Below, piece by piece: positions 15,849-24,985 of a stretch of DNA of 64,000 bases. The stretch comes from an uncultured Muribaculaceae bacterium. GTDB lineage: Bacteria > Bacteroidota > Bacteroidia > Bacteroidales > Muribaculaceae. The DNA lies in NCBI GenBank assembly GCA_910588035.1, contig CAJUPY010000006.1, positions 62,001-126,000 on the forward strand. Direction: 5' to 3'. The position numbers and the translations under genes were made by a program. The notes beneath the pieces are model-generated. The model was not told the origin of the DNA. It saw only the letters and a list, made by a program, of their open reading frames with translations, and ran no database searches. Numbering within the stretch: the stretch's first letter is position 1; every line of letters starts with the position of its first letter.

Positions 15849-18800
15849 TTAATCGAGAGATTTTACTCTGATGTTGCGGAACTTGACACCGGCTCCATGT
15901 CCGAGAAAACCGATGTGACCTTTTTTGTTGAATAGACCGGGGTGGTTCTTTTTGTCAACTGTATAAGGATTTTTGTTTGAACCGTCGGGTGCGACATGGT
16001 TGCCCTGGCATGCGAGTCTGATGTCACCGTCGAGAATCACCTCTCCGTTGACAGTGACTGTGATGCGGTCGCCGACAGCACGAATTTCCTCAGTGCTCCA
16101 TTCGCCGAGTTTCGGGTGTTTGATTCGTTTGGCTGGAATCACCCCGTAGACAGACCCATGAACCTGATATTCGCGCAGTTTGCGATAAATCGGGGCATCA
16201 TGGTCGAGAATCTGGATCTCCATTCCGTGGTATGCGGCATCAACACCCATCGGTGTGCGTATGCCTACACCGTTGTTCACTCCCTCGCGCTCGAAACAGA
16301 ATTCAAAACGAAGAACGAAGTCGCCATATTGGTCGACGGTGTAAAGGTTTCCGCCGTTGCCGTATGCGGCTGTGACATAAATATTACCGTCAACCGGAAC
16401 ATAGTCTGTCGTGTTTCCTGTCCAATGATGCATCGATCGTCCGTCAAACAAGTTTTTGAATCCTTCTGCTTCCTCTTCAGGTGAAAGGGTGAAGAGTGGT
16501 GTCGACGGAAGTTCGCGTACATAGACATCGCGAACCTTGAATGAGCCGTCGGAAGGAGTGAAACAGGTCAGACCCGATGACGGAACCGGAATGTCGCGGT
16601 CATTACTGTTAACCATAGTCTTGTTGTCGGCGATTGTAATGCCGTTATTGATCAACGTAAGGCGGTCATTGACCACTTTGATGTATGTGCTGTTCCAATG
16701 GTCATTCTGTGCCAAGGCTTCACGGCAGGTCAGCAATGTGTCAGCCAAGGTTCCGAGCGACGCAACCGGAGTCGATCTGACGGAGAGTTTGCCGTTTCCT
16801 GTCCATTCAAACATCATCTCGAAGTTCTCAGCCTGTTTCTCAAACGACAACTTTTCTGCGGCATAGGTGTCAGTGTTCTCAAAACCGTTGTCTTCAAGTT
16901 TGCTTAGCAATCCGTTTATGTCATCGACTGCATATCCGTCATCGGCTGTTGTTCCACGTTTGTAAACCTCACGTGCCTTCTCAAGTGCAGCCTTGACGTT
17001 TTTCCCGCCAATGGAGCCGCTGTTTTTCGAGACAATGGTTCTGACCGCAGCTGCGGCCGCCGGTGCGACCTCTCTGTCATCGAGAAATTGTGCGGATGTG
17101 AAGAGAGCTTGCGGTGTAGCGGTAGATCCGAGACCTTTCAACATCAGTTTTCTGACTACGGCATCGTCAGTGAGTTCAATACCTTTTCGATAGAGTTGAT
17201 ATTTTCTGACCGGAGTCAGTTGGGCTTTGGACACCAGGGCGGCATAACGTGTGAGGGCACGTGTCCGGCTTTCGGGGGCGTTCTCAGCTATTCGGTGCAA
17301 TATGCCTATCATTTCAGGCGTATCGGCAGAAAGCAATGCATCGAGAGCGGCGTTTTTGTCAATGCCGTTGTCATAGCGTCGTAAGAGTTCGGTTACCGCG
17401 CTCTGAGAAGCGTTTTCGGCTAAAGCAGCATAATAGTTGGCAGGTACTTTAGATGTGGAGATCTGCTTCATCAGCTTGTCATATCTCGTGGCCGGTGTTT
17501 CTCTGGCGATTGATGATCTGAGAGCGTCAGTCAATTCGCTGCGGCAGTCGGTCGCATTTTTCTCTATCAAGGCGCAAAGAGTTGCAAAATCATCGGCTGT
17601 AACAACGCCGGCAAGAGCTTTGTAGGCCGCGGTCTGTAGGTCTGCATCCTCGCTTTCGATCAATTGGAATACTTTTGGGGATGCTGCGGTCATTTTTCGG
17701 GCGGCTGCGATTCTCAGAGCGGGAATCTGCATTTTTTTATCTCCGTCAAGGGCTTTCATGATGCCCCCATTTACTTTTCCGTTGAACGCCAACAGTGCTG
17801 ATTCTGCTTTATCGGAAACATCAGACCCGAGTTTCGCGACAAGAGCTTCAAGCGATCTGTCGCCTCCGATTCTGCCTGCCGCTTTGATAGCGGCGGTTTT
17901 CACTTCTGAATTCTTGTCGTTGAGGTTGGCTATAACGGCGTCGGTCTGACTCTCTGTTTTGTTGGCTCCGAACCAGTTGAGTATATCGGTTTTCACCTGT
18001 GGATTCTTATTGGAGGTGGCTATCTTTCCGAGCGATGCGCAGACATCATCGTCGGCCCACGGCTGTGCACGTCTGAGGGCGTTCACACGATATGCGCGGT
18101 CTTTGTCTCCCATGGCTTTGACAAGCATTGGGGCTGCTTTCTTCCCATTAATGTTGAAGATCACGTTAAGGGCGGCACCTCTGACATTGGTGCGGTCTGT
18201 CGACGAAATCAGCTTTTTTGCCGCATCGAGAGCCGCTTTTTCCTCGCCTGGAGTTGTAGACAGGTTTTCTATCAGAGAGACGTAAGCCTCGGTTGCTCCA
18301 GAAGGACACCATGCGTAGTCACATTCTTTGGCTGCTTTGGCAAGGACAGAGAGTGATTTTGATGAACCGGTGGCCGCAAGAGCCATGTAGCAGGCGCGTA
18401 TGTCGTTCTCACCGGCTTCGGCTGTCCATTTCATCAGTGTCGGTTCCGCCTGCTTCAGTCTCATGGCCGCGGCTGCATTGGCAAGCAATGTCCTTTGAAC
18501 TTTATCTTCAGATATCAGTCTGAGAACTTCATTCTCGCTTCCTGGTGTCGCGATCAAACCGTTCATAGCCCAATCTGCGAGATAGGGATCTGAGACATAT
18601 CTGGCGAAGAAAGGAGCATCGTCAGTTGTCGAGCAACGTTGCAGGAGTGTCATCAGAAATGCCTTGTTGGCATTGTCGGTGATTTTTTCTATTGATTTTC
18701 TCAGACCTTCTCTGACTGCATTGCGGTCATCGGTCTTGCCTGGCGATGTGACGTATGAGACCAGACCATTGAGGGCATATTCGATTTTTGCGTTCTCTCC

Positions 18801-19028
18801 CTTGTCGGCCGGGACGAGCATTTCGGCCAATTGAACGACTCCGGCGGCACCGGTTGTGGCCAGTTCTGCCATTACGTTATCATAACTTTTTTGTTTCTGT
18901 GCCGGTAATTGAGCCAGGGCGTCGGCAACAATAGTCGCGGCATTTCTGCCTCGCGAGTCTTCTTGAGGTAGAGCCGACGAAACGTTGAACGCAAGTGCCG
19001 ACAGCAATAATATGATTGATTTTTTCAT
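15849..19028 (-). CDS. Exported HEAT-repeat protein with C-terminal DUF1080 (3-keto-disaccharide hydrolase) domain
   Basis: 1059 aa from ATG 19028; a TTG 12 bp upstream is in frame, but the ATG starts directly on the signal peptide (MKKSIILLLSALAFNVSSA). Residues about 25-740 are a long alpha-helical HEAT-like solenoid of roughly 35-residue units ('AAAMRLKQAEPTLMKW', 'VKTAAIKAAGRIGGDRSLE'). A beta region (about 750-855, 'MFEWTGNGKLSVRSTPVA') precedes the final DUF1080 domain (about 860-1059: 'GFKNLFDGRSMHHWTG', 'RFEFCFEREGVNNGVGIR', 'VHGSVYGVIPAKR'). DUF1080 (PF06439) is named 3-keto-disaccharide hydrolase. The solenoid probably gives a scaffold or binding surface. It is the third gene of the 3-keto-glycoside block. 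Confidence 0.85.
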   Translation of the reverse strand: MKKSIILLLSALAFNVSSALPQEDSRGRNAATIVADALAQLPAQKQKSYDNVMAELATTGAAGVVQLAEMLVPADKGENAKIEYALNGLVSYVTSPGKTDDRNAVREGLRKSIEKITDNANKAFLMTLLQRCSTTDDAPFFARYVSDPYLADWAMNGLIATPGSENEVLRLISEDKVQRTLLANAAAAMRLKQAEPTLMKWTAEAGENDIRACYMALAATGSSKSLSVLAKAAKECDYAWCPSGATEAYVSLIENLSTTPGEEKAALDAAKKLISSTDRTNVRGAALNVIFNINGKKAAPMLVKAMGDKDRAYRVNALRRAQPWADDDVCASLGKIATSNKNPQVKTDILNWFGANKTESQTDAVIANLNDKNSEVKTAAIKAAGRIGGDRSLEALVAKLGSDVSDKAESALLAFNGKVNGGIMKALDGDKKMQIPALRIAAARKMTAASPKVFQLIESEDADLQTAAYKALAGVVTADDFATLCALIEKNATDCRSELTDALRSSIARETPATRYDKLMKQISTSKVPANYYAALAENASQSAVTELLRRYDNGIDKNAALDALLSADTPEMIGILHRIAENAPESRTRALTRYAALVSKAQLTPVRKYQLYRKGIELTDDAVVRKLMLKGLGSTATPQALFTSAQFLDDREVAPAAAAAVRTIVSKNSGSIGGKNVKAALEKAREVYKRGTTADDGYAVDDINGLLSKLEDNGFENTDTYAAEKLSFEKQAENFEMMFEWTGNGKLSVRSTPVASLGTLADTLLTCREALAQNDHWNSTYIKVVNDRLTLINNGITIADNKTMVNSNDRDIPVPSSGLTCFTPSDGSFKVRDVYVRELPSTPLFTLSPEEEAEGFKNLFDGRSMHHWTGNTTDYVPVDGNIYVTAAYGNGGNLYTVDQYGDFVLRFEFCFEREGVNNGVGIRTPMGVDAAYHGMEIQILDHDAPIYRKLREYQVHGSVYGVIPAKRIKHPKLGEWSTEEIRAVGDRITVTVNGEVILDGDIRLACQGNHVAPDGSNKNPYTVDKKNHPGLFNKKGHIGFLGHGAGVKFRNIRVKSLD

Positions 19029-19041
19029 TGTGACTGACAAA

Positions 19042-20352
19042 TTATATTTTCCACTGACCGCGCATCGGTTGATCTATCAACCGGTTTGCCGCCTCGTCGT
19101 TGATGAACATCTCGTTGACCGGATCATATTCGAGAGTACGGTTCAGACGCAGTGCCGCGAGGCCCATGTTGACGATTGTCGCGCTGCGGTGTCCGTTTCC
19201 TTCGTTAAGAGCGAAAAGTTCGCGGCTTTTGACACATTCGATGAAGTCTGTGTTCTGAGGCTCCGGATCGGGCAACTCTGCGATGACGCTCATGATGTCA
19301 GGACGGGTCTCTCCGTTGATCTCACATTCAAATCCTTTGAAAACTTTGCCGTTAGGTCCCTCGATGTAAGGAATTTTGTTTCCGCTTTCAAATCCTTCTC
19401 CTTCAAGTACGATCTGGCAACCGTCGGCATAGGTATATGTGATTTTGCGCCATATGCCAATCGCATCGCTATGTTGCTGAGGGGCATCGACTTCTACCTT
19501 TACCGGCGATGTGTCGTCTTTTCCGAGAATATACTGGACCGGATCCATGTAGTGTTGCCCCATGTCTCCGAGTCCGCCGCCGTCATAATCCCAGTAACCT
19601 CTGAAGGTTTGGTGAACGCGATGTTTGTTATAAGGTTTGTAGGGTGCCGGACCGAGCCAGAAGTCATAGTCGAGTTCGGCAGGGACGGTTTCCGGCTGAA
19701 GATTCTCTTTTCCGGTCCAGAAAAATTTCCATGCAAATCCGGTAGCTCCGCTGATCGTCACCTTCAGCGGCCACCCGAGCATGCCGCTGTCAACAAGCTT
19801 TTTCAGCGGTTCGACTGTTGTGCCGAGACCATAAAAGTTGTCTTTGAAACGGAACCATGTGTTCAGACGGAAAATGCGGTTGTTGCGTCTGACAGCTTCA
19901 ATGAGCCGTTTGCCTTCGCCGATTGTTCGTGTCATGGGTTTCTCACACCATATGTCCTTGCCTGCGTTTGCTGCTTCAACAGCCATTATCGCATGCCAGT
20001 GGGGCGGAGTCGCGATATGCACTATGTCGATATTTGGGTCGTTGATCAGATCGCGGTAGTCGTGATAGGCTTTCAGTTGCTGATCAAATTTTTTCTTGCC
20101 AAGATCAAGAGCCTTTTGAAGATGCGACGAATCTACATCGCAGACCGACACCAGGCGACATGAATCATTGCTCGTGAAATGATAGCTGCTGCGCCCGATT
20201 CCGCCCACTCCGATGATTCCCTTGGTCAGTTGATCGCTCGGGGCGATGTGTTTCGGTCCGCCGAGAACGTGGCGCGGAACGATGGTGAACAGTCCTGCAA
20301 GTCCTACAGTCTTGAGAAAATTGCGCCTGCTGTTGTTTTTCTCTTTATCCAT
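19042..20352 (-). CDS. Tat-exported Gfo/Idh/MocA-family oxidoreductase
   Basis: 436 aa. The twin-arginine signal 'NNSRRNFLKTVGLAGLFTIV' at residues 6-25 means export in folded, cofactor-bound form. 'GIIGVGGIGRSSYHF' is the nucleotide-binding loop, 'IATPPHWHAIMAVEA' the conserved middle strand, and 'WCEKPMTRT' the EKP motif. 'GLGDMGQHYMDPVQYIL' supplies the catalytic-site Asp/His region. In the 3-keto-glycoside pathway described in Bacteroidetes, oxidoreductases of this family oxidise C3-OH of a glycoside (or reduce the product), with a tightly bound NAD in exported forms. The gene lies between the two DUF1080 genes (25 bp and 13 bp gaps). Confidence 0.9.
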   Translation of the reverse strand: MDKEKNNSRRNFLKTVGLAGLFTIVPRHVLGGPKHIAPSDQLTKGIIGVGGIGRSSYHFTSNDSCRLVSVCDVDSSHLQKALDLGKKKFDQQLKAYHDYRDLINDPNIDIVHIATPPHWHAIMAVEAANAGKDIWCEKPMTRTIGEGKRLIEAVRRNNRIFRLNTWFRFKDNFYGLGTTVEPLKKLVDSGMLGWPLKVTISGATGFAWKFFWTGKENLQPETVPAELDYDFWLGPAPYKPYNKHRVHQTFRGYWDYDGGGLGDMGQHYMDPVQYILGKDDTSPVKVEVDAPQQHSDAIGIWRKITYTYADGCQIVLEGEGFESGNKIPYIEGPNGKVFKGFECEINGETRPDIMSVIAELPDPEPQNTDFIECVKSRELFALNEGNGHRSATIVNMGLAALRLNRTLEYDPVNEMFINDEAANRLIDQPMRGQWKI

Positions 20353-20377
20353 TTTGTGATGAATGAAAGTTTGGAGA

Positions 20378-21661
20378 TTAGAGTTTTGTCAATTTAAGGT
20401 TTTTCCAAAGCACTTTGATGCCGCCTCCGTCATGAATCTGGAGAGCGATACGGCCTTGTGCGTCACCGATTTTCTCATCGTTGAAATCGGCCATAGGCTC
20501 TCCGTTGAGCCATGTCTGGACATGATCGCCTTCAACGCGTATTCTCATTGTGTTCCAGTCACCTTCTTTCAATATGTTTTCTTTTTCATCGGGAATCTGG
20601 ACGAGCCATCCACGGCCATAGCTTTCATAGATGCCGCCTGAATCATTGTTTTTCGGAGCTACCTCACATTGCCAACCGTGAATTTTCACCGGTGGTTCGA
20701 CAAACGAGCGGAAGAAGATTCCCGAATTTCCGTTTGCCAATTGCTTGAAATCAAAGGTCGCATCAAAATCTTTATAGTAGGCGTCAGTTGCCAGATATCC
20801 GTATTTTTTGTCGGGTCCACTCTCGCAGACGAGATTACCGTCGTTGTCAACATACCATTTTTCTGTTCCATAGGCCGTCCAACCTGTCAGATCCTTGCCA
20901 TTGAAGAGCGAGATTTCCTCGGTTTCTTTTTTCGGCAGTCGCTTGATCTTTATGTTACGGAACGAGGCCGGATAGCCGTGGTCCTGAAGACAGATCACTC
21001 CCGATTGGGCGAGACCATATTCAGGTGCGTTCTCCCATTTACCGCTGTTCTTGCGTGTGAACCAATCGGGAGTCCATGCTTCAAATTCGAGTATTTTGTG
21101 TCCGTTGAGCCAATGCTCTACATGTCCGTTGTCAAAGACAATACGCGAGTTGTTCCATTGCCCCTGCGGGTTTACGAACATAGAGTCGGCATCAGGAAGA
21201 TACATGGCATAGTCGACTCCAAGCCGTTGCCACGGTTCGAGTTTAGTCGGTGCGTTTGTCTTTTCCCAGCCCTCTTCGTCAATTAGTTGATATTCGGGGC
21301 CGGTCACGTAAGGTACGGCGAAATATGGATCTTCCACGACATGGTACAGCATACCTGAATTGCCGCCATATGACAGTTTCCAATCCCAATCGAGAATGAA
21401 GTTGTCAAACTTACGGTCGGTGACAATGTAGCCGGAAAGATCACTTCCGTCGCCATTGGCTTGAATGCAACCGTCGACGACATGCCATGGTTGTGTCAGC
21501 GAGTCTCCGTTGTAGTCTTTCCAACCGTTGAGTGTCTCACCGTCAAACAGAAGTTCCCAACCGTCGGCAACTTCTGCTTCGGTCAAACTGTTATGCCTCT
21601 CGGCAGAGCAGCCGGCAATTATGGTTGCGGCCGCGAAACTCAGGATAGTTACTTTTTTCAT
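20378..21661 (-). CDS. Lipoprotein with two DUF1080 (3-keto-disaccharide hydrolase) domains
   Basis: 427 aa. The lipobox 'TIIAGCSAE' puts the lipidated Cys near residue 18, so it is an envelope lipoprotein. Two tandem concanavalin-like DUF1080 domains follow: about 30-245 ('GWELLFDGETLNGWKDY', 'SYGGNSGMLYHV', 'HVEHWLNGHKILEFE') and about 250-427 ('EEISLFNGKDLTGWTAY', 'NGNSGIFFRSF', 'HVQTWLNGEPMADF'). Each contains the LFdG..l.gW opening and the GNSG(I/M) motif of the family. The expected job is cleavage of 3-keto-glycosides in the periplasm. It is the first gene of the minus-strand block and has a promoter just upstream. Confidence 0.9.
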   Translation of the reverse strand: MKKVTILSFAAATIIAGCSAERHNSLTEAEVADGWELLFDGETLNGWKDYNGDSLTQPWHVVDGCIQANGDGSDLSGYIVTDRKFDNFILDWDWKLSYGGNSGMLYHVVEDPYFAVPYVTGPEYQLIDEEGWEKTNAPTKLEPWQRLGVDYAMYLPDADSMFVNPQGQWNNSRIVFDNGHVEHWLNGHKILEFEAWTPDWFTRKNSGKWENAPEYGLAQSGVICLQDHGYPASFRNIKIKRLPKKETEEISLFNGKDLTGWTAYGTEKWYVDNDGNLVCESGPDKKYGYLATDAYYKDFDATFDFKQLANGNSGIFFRSFVEPPVKIHGWQCEVAPKNNDSGGIYESYGRGWLVQIPDEKENILKEGDWNTMRIRVEGDHVQTWLNGEPMADFNDEKIGDAQGRIALQIHDGGGIKVLWKNLKLTKL

Positions 21662-21702
21662 TGAAGAGAATGATTTTTTATGGTACGTGGTTTAATTAGC
21701 GA

Positions 21703-21710
21703 CAAATTTA
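21703..21710 (-). promoter_or_regulatory. -7 box of the 3-keto-glycoside operon promoter
   Basis: The minus strand reads TAAATTTG, with TTGT at 21731-21734 about 20 bp upstream as a -33 element. It lies 41 bp before the ATG of the DUF1080 lipoprotein gene. Confidence 0.6.
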
Positions 21711-21768
21711 AAAAAATATATTTTGTTTTACAACAATATTGAATTATAATGAAACAATAAACACGACT

Positions 21769-21790
21769 AAGGCTGTCTCACGACAGCCTT
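21769..21790 (-). terminator. Short hairpin, probable terminator of the 99-aa gene
   Basis: Perfect 9-bp arms AAGGCTGTC and GACAGCCTT enclose a 4-nt loop, 84 bp after the stop of the small minus-strand gene. T-runs are weak on both sides, so direction is uncertain. Confidence 0.45.
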
Positions 21791-21874
21791 TATTCGTTAT
21801 AAACCAATCATTATCACATTTGTGCCATTATAACAAAGGCAGTTGGAAAATGGTTCATCGAATTTGTGAAAAAA

Positions 21875-22174
21875 TCAACGTTTCCTGACCGGTTCATCGA
21901 GTCGGTCGCGTTCTGTCGGCTCGCTGGTCGTACTGGCAGTGTTTGCAGAAGTGCCTTTTTTCTTTCTGTGCCGTTTGTCTGAAACGGATGGTTTGCAACT
22001 GTCTGTAGTGGATTTTACAGAGTCGACCGACACTGTTCTGATCTTAATCGCGTCGTTGATGTCAACAGCAGGCTTACACCGTCTGTTAACAGTCGTGACA
22101 GCCACGATCGCGGCGAGAACAAACGACAGAATTATCAGTCGCCGGCGTTCGATATTTGTAAACCTTGATTTCAT
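21875..22174 (-). CDS. Small membrane-anchored basic protein of unknown function
   Basis: 99 aa from ATG 22174; a TTG 9 bp upstream would add three residues. One transmembrane helix near residues 11-28 (RLIILSFVLAAIVAVTTV) is preceded by positive residues, so it is likely N-in. The remainder is hydrophilic, low-complexity and rich in Lys/Arg/Ser/Thr ('DKRHRKKKGTSANTAST'), ending in 'DRLDEPVRKR'. I do not recognise a family. It is divergent from the S9 peptidase gene and separated from the DUF1080 operon by a hairpin, so it is probably monocistronic. Confidence 0.6.
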   Translation of the reverse strand: MKSRFTNIERRRLIILSFVLAAIVAVTTVNRRCKPAVDINDAIKIRTVSVDSVKSTTDSCKPSVSDKRHRKKKGTSANTASTTSEPTERDRLDEPVRKR

Positions 22175-22221
22175 CAACCACAAAAATAGGCATTATTTTT
22201 CGACCGAGGCGATAAATTTAT

Positions 22222-22229
22222 TAAATTTG
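22222..22229 (+). promoter_or_regulatory. -7 box of the S9 peptidase promoter
   Basis: TAAATTTG matches TAnnTTTG and lies 26 bp before the ATG at 22256, giving a short 5' leader. Confidence 0.55.
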
Positions 22230-22255
22230 CGATAAAATTCTTAAAATCAATCTAA

Positions 22256-24397
22256 ATGAACAAATTCATCACCCCAATCGCAATGTCGGCAACTTTGATT
22301 CTGTCGTCAACATCATGTTCGACCGGCGACACATCGGCCGATGAAAACATCATCGACCGCCACGATGTGAAGATTGAAAACCGCCACTATTCAATCGATG
22401 TGCTCGAGGCCTTCGGCCGAGTTTCCAACCCAGTCGTCTCGCCCGATGGCAAGAAGATTCTCTATGGCATCTCATATGAGAGTGTGGAGCAGAACAAGAG
22501 TAACAACGATCTTTATGTCATGAACATAGACGGCACAGAGCAACAGCGTCTGACCCGATCTGCAAAATCAGAGAACAATGCCGCATGGTTTGACGGCGGC
22601 AAGCAGATCGCATTCATCTCGGCCGAAAACGGAACAGCCCAGATTTGGGTGATGAATGCCGACGGAACAGGACGTAAGTGCATTTCATCAGTCGAGAACG
22701 GCGTCGACGGATTTGTCATCTCTCCCGATGAGAAACATATCGTCATTATCTCCCAGGTCAAATATGAACGTAAGGCCGACGATGTCTATCCCGATCTACC
22801 CAAGGCTACAGGTCGTATAATCGACGACTTGATGTATAAACACTGGGATGAATGGGTGACCACCATACCTCACCCCTTCATCGCTGATTTCGATGGCAAA
22901 TCCGTGAGCAACATAGTTGATATAATGGCCGATGAACCGTTTGAGTCTCCGATGAAACCGTGGGGTGGCATCGAGTCATTTGCCTGGTCTCCTGACGGCA
23001 AACAACTTGTCTACGTTTCGCGTAAGAAAACCGGTATGGAATATGCTTTGTCAACCAACAGCGACCTCTATCTTTATGATCTCTCAAGCAAATCGACAAA
23101 AAAACTGACTGAAGGCATGATGGGCTATGACACCAATCCGGCATTCTCGCCCGATGGTTCCCACATCGCATGGCTGAGCATGGAACATGACGGATATGAG
23201 AGCGACAAGAACCGTATCTTCATCATGAACATGGCTACCGGCGAGAAAACCGATCTGACAACCGATTGGGACTATACTGCCGATGCAATCGCATGGAATC
23301 CTGACGGAAAATCGATCTATTTCATCGCCCCCTATCTTGGTTCGACACCTATTTTCTCAATTGACACTGCCACAAAAGAGGTCAAGACTGTAGCCGACGG
23401 AGTCTGTGACTATGCCGGTCTCGCCCCGGTCGACAACACCACGTTGATCACGATGCGTCACTCGATGGTCTATCCCAATGAAGTTTATTCGGTGACAAAC
23501 GGTGAAGTAAAGAAACTAACCTCCGTCAATGACGAGCTTCTGTCTCAAGTCGACATGCCGACAGTGGTCAACCGTCCTGTCAAGACAACCGACGGCAAGA
23601 CGATGACAACATGGGTCGTATATCCGCCTGAATTTGACGAGACGAAGAAATATCCCGCTATCCTATATTGCCAGGGCGGACCTCAGAACGCGGTAAGCCA
23701 ATTCTGGAGCTACCGTTGGAATGTGGCTCTTATGGCCGCACAAGGTTATATTGTCATCTGTCCCAACCGTCGCGGTCTTCCCGGATTCGGAACCGAATGG
23801 AATGCGCAGATATCCAAAGACTACGGTGGCCAGAACATGAAAGACTATCTCAGCGCAGTCGATGACATGAAGAAAGAGCCTTATGTCGATGCCGATCACA
23901 TCGGAGCTGTCGGAGCAAGTTATGGAGGCTTCTCGGTCTATTGGCTCGCCGGACACCATGAAGGCCGTTTCGCATGTCTGATCGCACATGCCGGCATCTT
24001 CAACACCGAGGCTCAATATCTCGAGACCGAGGAAATGTGGTTTGCCAATTGGGATATGGGCGGAGCATTCTGGGAAAAAGACAACGCCGCCGCTCAGGGC
24101 ACTTTCGCAACGTCGCCCCACCGTTTCGTTGACAAATGGACCGCGCCGATTCTGATCACTCACGGTGAATATGATTTCCGTATTCTCTCTTCGCAAGGAG
24201 AGATGGCGTTCAACGCTGCACGCTTGCGCGGTGTTCCGGCTGAGATGCTGATCTTCCCTGATGAGACCCACTGGATTCAGAAACCTCAGAATGCCGTTCT
24301 CTGGCAACGTGTCTTCTTCCGTTGGCTCGACAAATGGCTGAAGGGCGTTGATTACAAGAATCCGCCGCTATACAATCCTGCTTCAGAAGAAAAATAA
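22256..24397 (+). CDS. S9-family prolyl oligopeptidase-like lipoprotein
   Basis: 713 aa. The N-terminus 'LILSSTSCSTGDTS' is a lipoprotein signal. Residues about 45-420 form a WD40/PD40-like beta-propeller ('SPDGKKILYG', 'SPDEKHIVI', 'SPDGKQLVYVS', 'SPDGSHIAWLS', 'NPDGKSIYFI'). The alpha/beta-hydrolase domain follows, with nucleophile Ser in 'GASYGGFS' (near 556), Asp in 'HGEYDFRI' (near 640) and His in 'DETHWI' (near 672). 'CQGGPQNAVSQFWSYRWN' is the oxyanion region. The expected function is release of short or dipeptides in the periplasm, feeding amino-acid-fermenting metabolism. It is monocistronic: own promoter, and a strong terminator directly after. Confidence 0.92.
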   Translation: MNKFITPIAMSATLILSSTSCSTGDTSADENIIDRHDVKIENRHYSIDVLEAFGRVSNPVVSPDGKKILYGISYESVEQNKSNNDLYVMNIDGTEQQRLTRSAKSENNAAWFDGGKQIAFISAENGTAQIWVMNADGTGRKCISSVENGVDGFVISPDEKHIVIISQVKYERKADDVYPDLPKATGRIIDDLMYKHWDEWVTTIPHPFIADFDGKSVSNIVDIMADEPFESPMKPWGGIESFAWSPDGKQLVYVSRKKTGMEYALSTNSDLYLYDLSSKSTKKLTEGMMGYDTNPAFSPDGSHIAWLSMEHDGYESDKNRIFIMNMATGEKTDLTTDWDYTADAIAWNPDGKSIYFIAPYLGSTPIFSIDTATKEVKTVADGVCDYAGLAPVDNTTLITMRHSMVYPNEVYSVTNGEVKKLTSVNDELLSQVDMPTVVNRPVKTTDGKTMTTWVVYPPEFDETKKYPAILYCQGGPQNAVSQFWSYRWNVALMAAQGYIVICPNRRGLPGFGTEWNAQISKDYGGQNMKDYLSAVDDMKKEPYVDADHIGAVGASYGGFSVYWLAGHHEGRFACLIAHAGIFNTEAQYLETEEMWFANWDMGGAFWEKDNAAAQGTFATSPHRFVDKWTAPILITHGEYDFRILSSQGEMAFNAARLRGVPAEMLIFPDETHWIQKPQNAVLWQRVFFRWLDKWLKGVDYKNPPLYNPASEEK

Positions 24398-24410
24398 TTG
24401 ATAATAAACG

Positions 24411-24452
24411 ACGGCCCGCCACAACAAAACAAACGGCGGGCCGTTATTTTTT
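24411..24452 (+). terminator. Strong intrinsic terminator of the S9 peptidase gene
   Basis: Perfect GC-rich 10-bp arms ACGGCCCGCC (24411-24420) and GGCGGGCCGT (24435-24444) are followed by TATTTTTTC. The next ATG is only 6 nt beyond. Confidence 0.85.
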
Positions 24453-24457
24453 CATCT

Positions 24458-24985
24458 ATGTCGAAGACCCTACTGAAAAAAGAATTGCAGACGATGTCGA
24501 AAGAACAGATCATTGAAGTTGTTCTCGACATATACTCGTCGCGCAAAGATGCCAAGGAGTATTTTGATTTCTTTCTCAACCCCGATGTCGAGAAACTCCT
24601 TGACCGCTATCGCAATCTCGCTGTCAAGGAATTCTCACGTAACAAGAGGCGGTGGTCTAAAGCACGCATAACCGTGATCAAACGCATGGTCAGGGAGTTT
24701 ATCTCGTTTAACGTCGACTCCACGGCGGTCGTGACCCTGATGACATTCATAATGAAGCTCGCTATGGAAACCACATGGGTTTATCACACCACAGCCACTT
24801 TCCAGCGGTCAATGCTCCAGTTTCTTGAATCATCGATAGACTATGCTGACAAAAACAGCGTCTGGAGTCTGTTTGTCACGCAGATGGACCAATTGACAGC
24901 TGTCAGAGGAAAATGCAGCGGTGAGTTCCACGGCTCGGTCAAACAGACACTGAAAAACTTTTCAGCCGGGCGATTGTTGAAATGA
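24458..24985 (+). CDS. DUF6155 family protein
   Basis: 175 aa from ATG 24458; an upstream TTG at 24398 would place the terminator hairpin inside the coding region and is rejected. The N-terminus 'LLKKELQTMSKEQIIEVVLDIY' followed by 'RKDAKEYFDFFLNPDVEKLLDRY' is the DUF6155 pattern as I know it. The rest is alpha-helical and soluble. Function is unknown. The start codon lies 6 nt after the T-run of the upstream terminator, leaving almost no room for a leader unless transcription reads through or starts inside the hairpin. It overlaps the ion channel gene by 4 bp (ATGA). Confidence 0.8.
   Translation: MSKTLLKKELQTMSKEQIIEVVLDIYSSRKDAKEYFDFFLNPDVEKLLDRYRNLAVKEFSRNKRRWSKARITVIKRMVREFISFNVDSTAVVTLMTFIMKLAMETTWVYHTTATFQRSMLQFLESSIDYADKNSVWSLFVTQMDQLTAVRGKCSGEFHGSVKQTLKNFSAGRLLK

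Noticed and set aside
18985..20163. 392-codon plus-strand open frame opposite the Tat-exported oxidoreductase
   Set aside because: The minus-strand protein has a full Tat signal and Gfo/Idh/MocA motifs; the plus-strand translation shows no family features and is an antisense by-product of codon bias.
23663..24307. 214-codon minus-strand open frame inside the S9 peptidase gene
   Set aside because: It is antisense to the catalytic domain and has no recognisable motifs.
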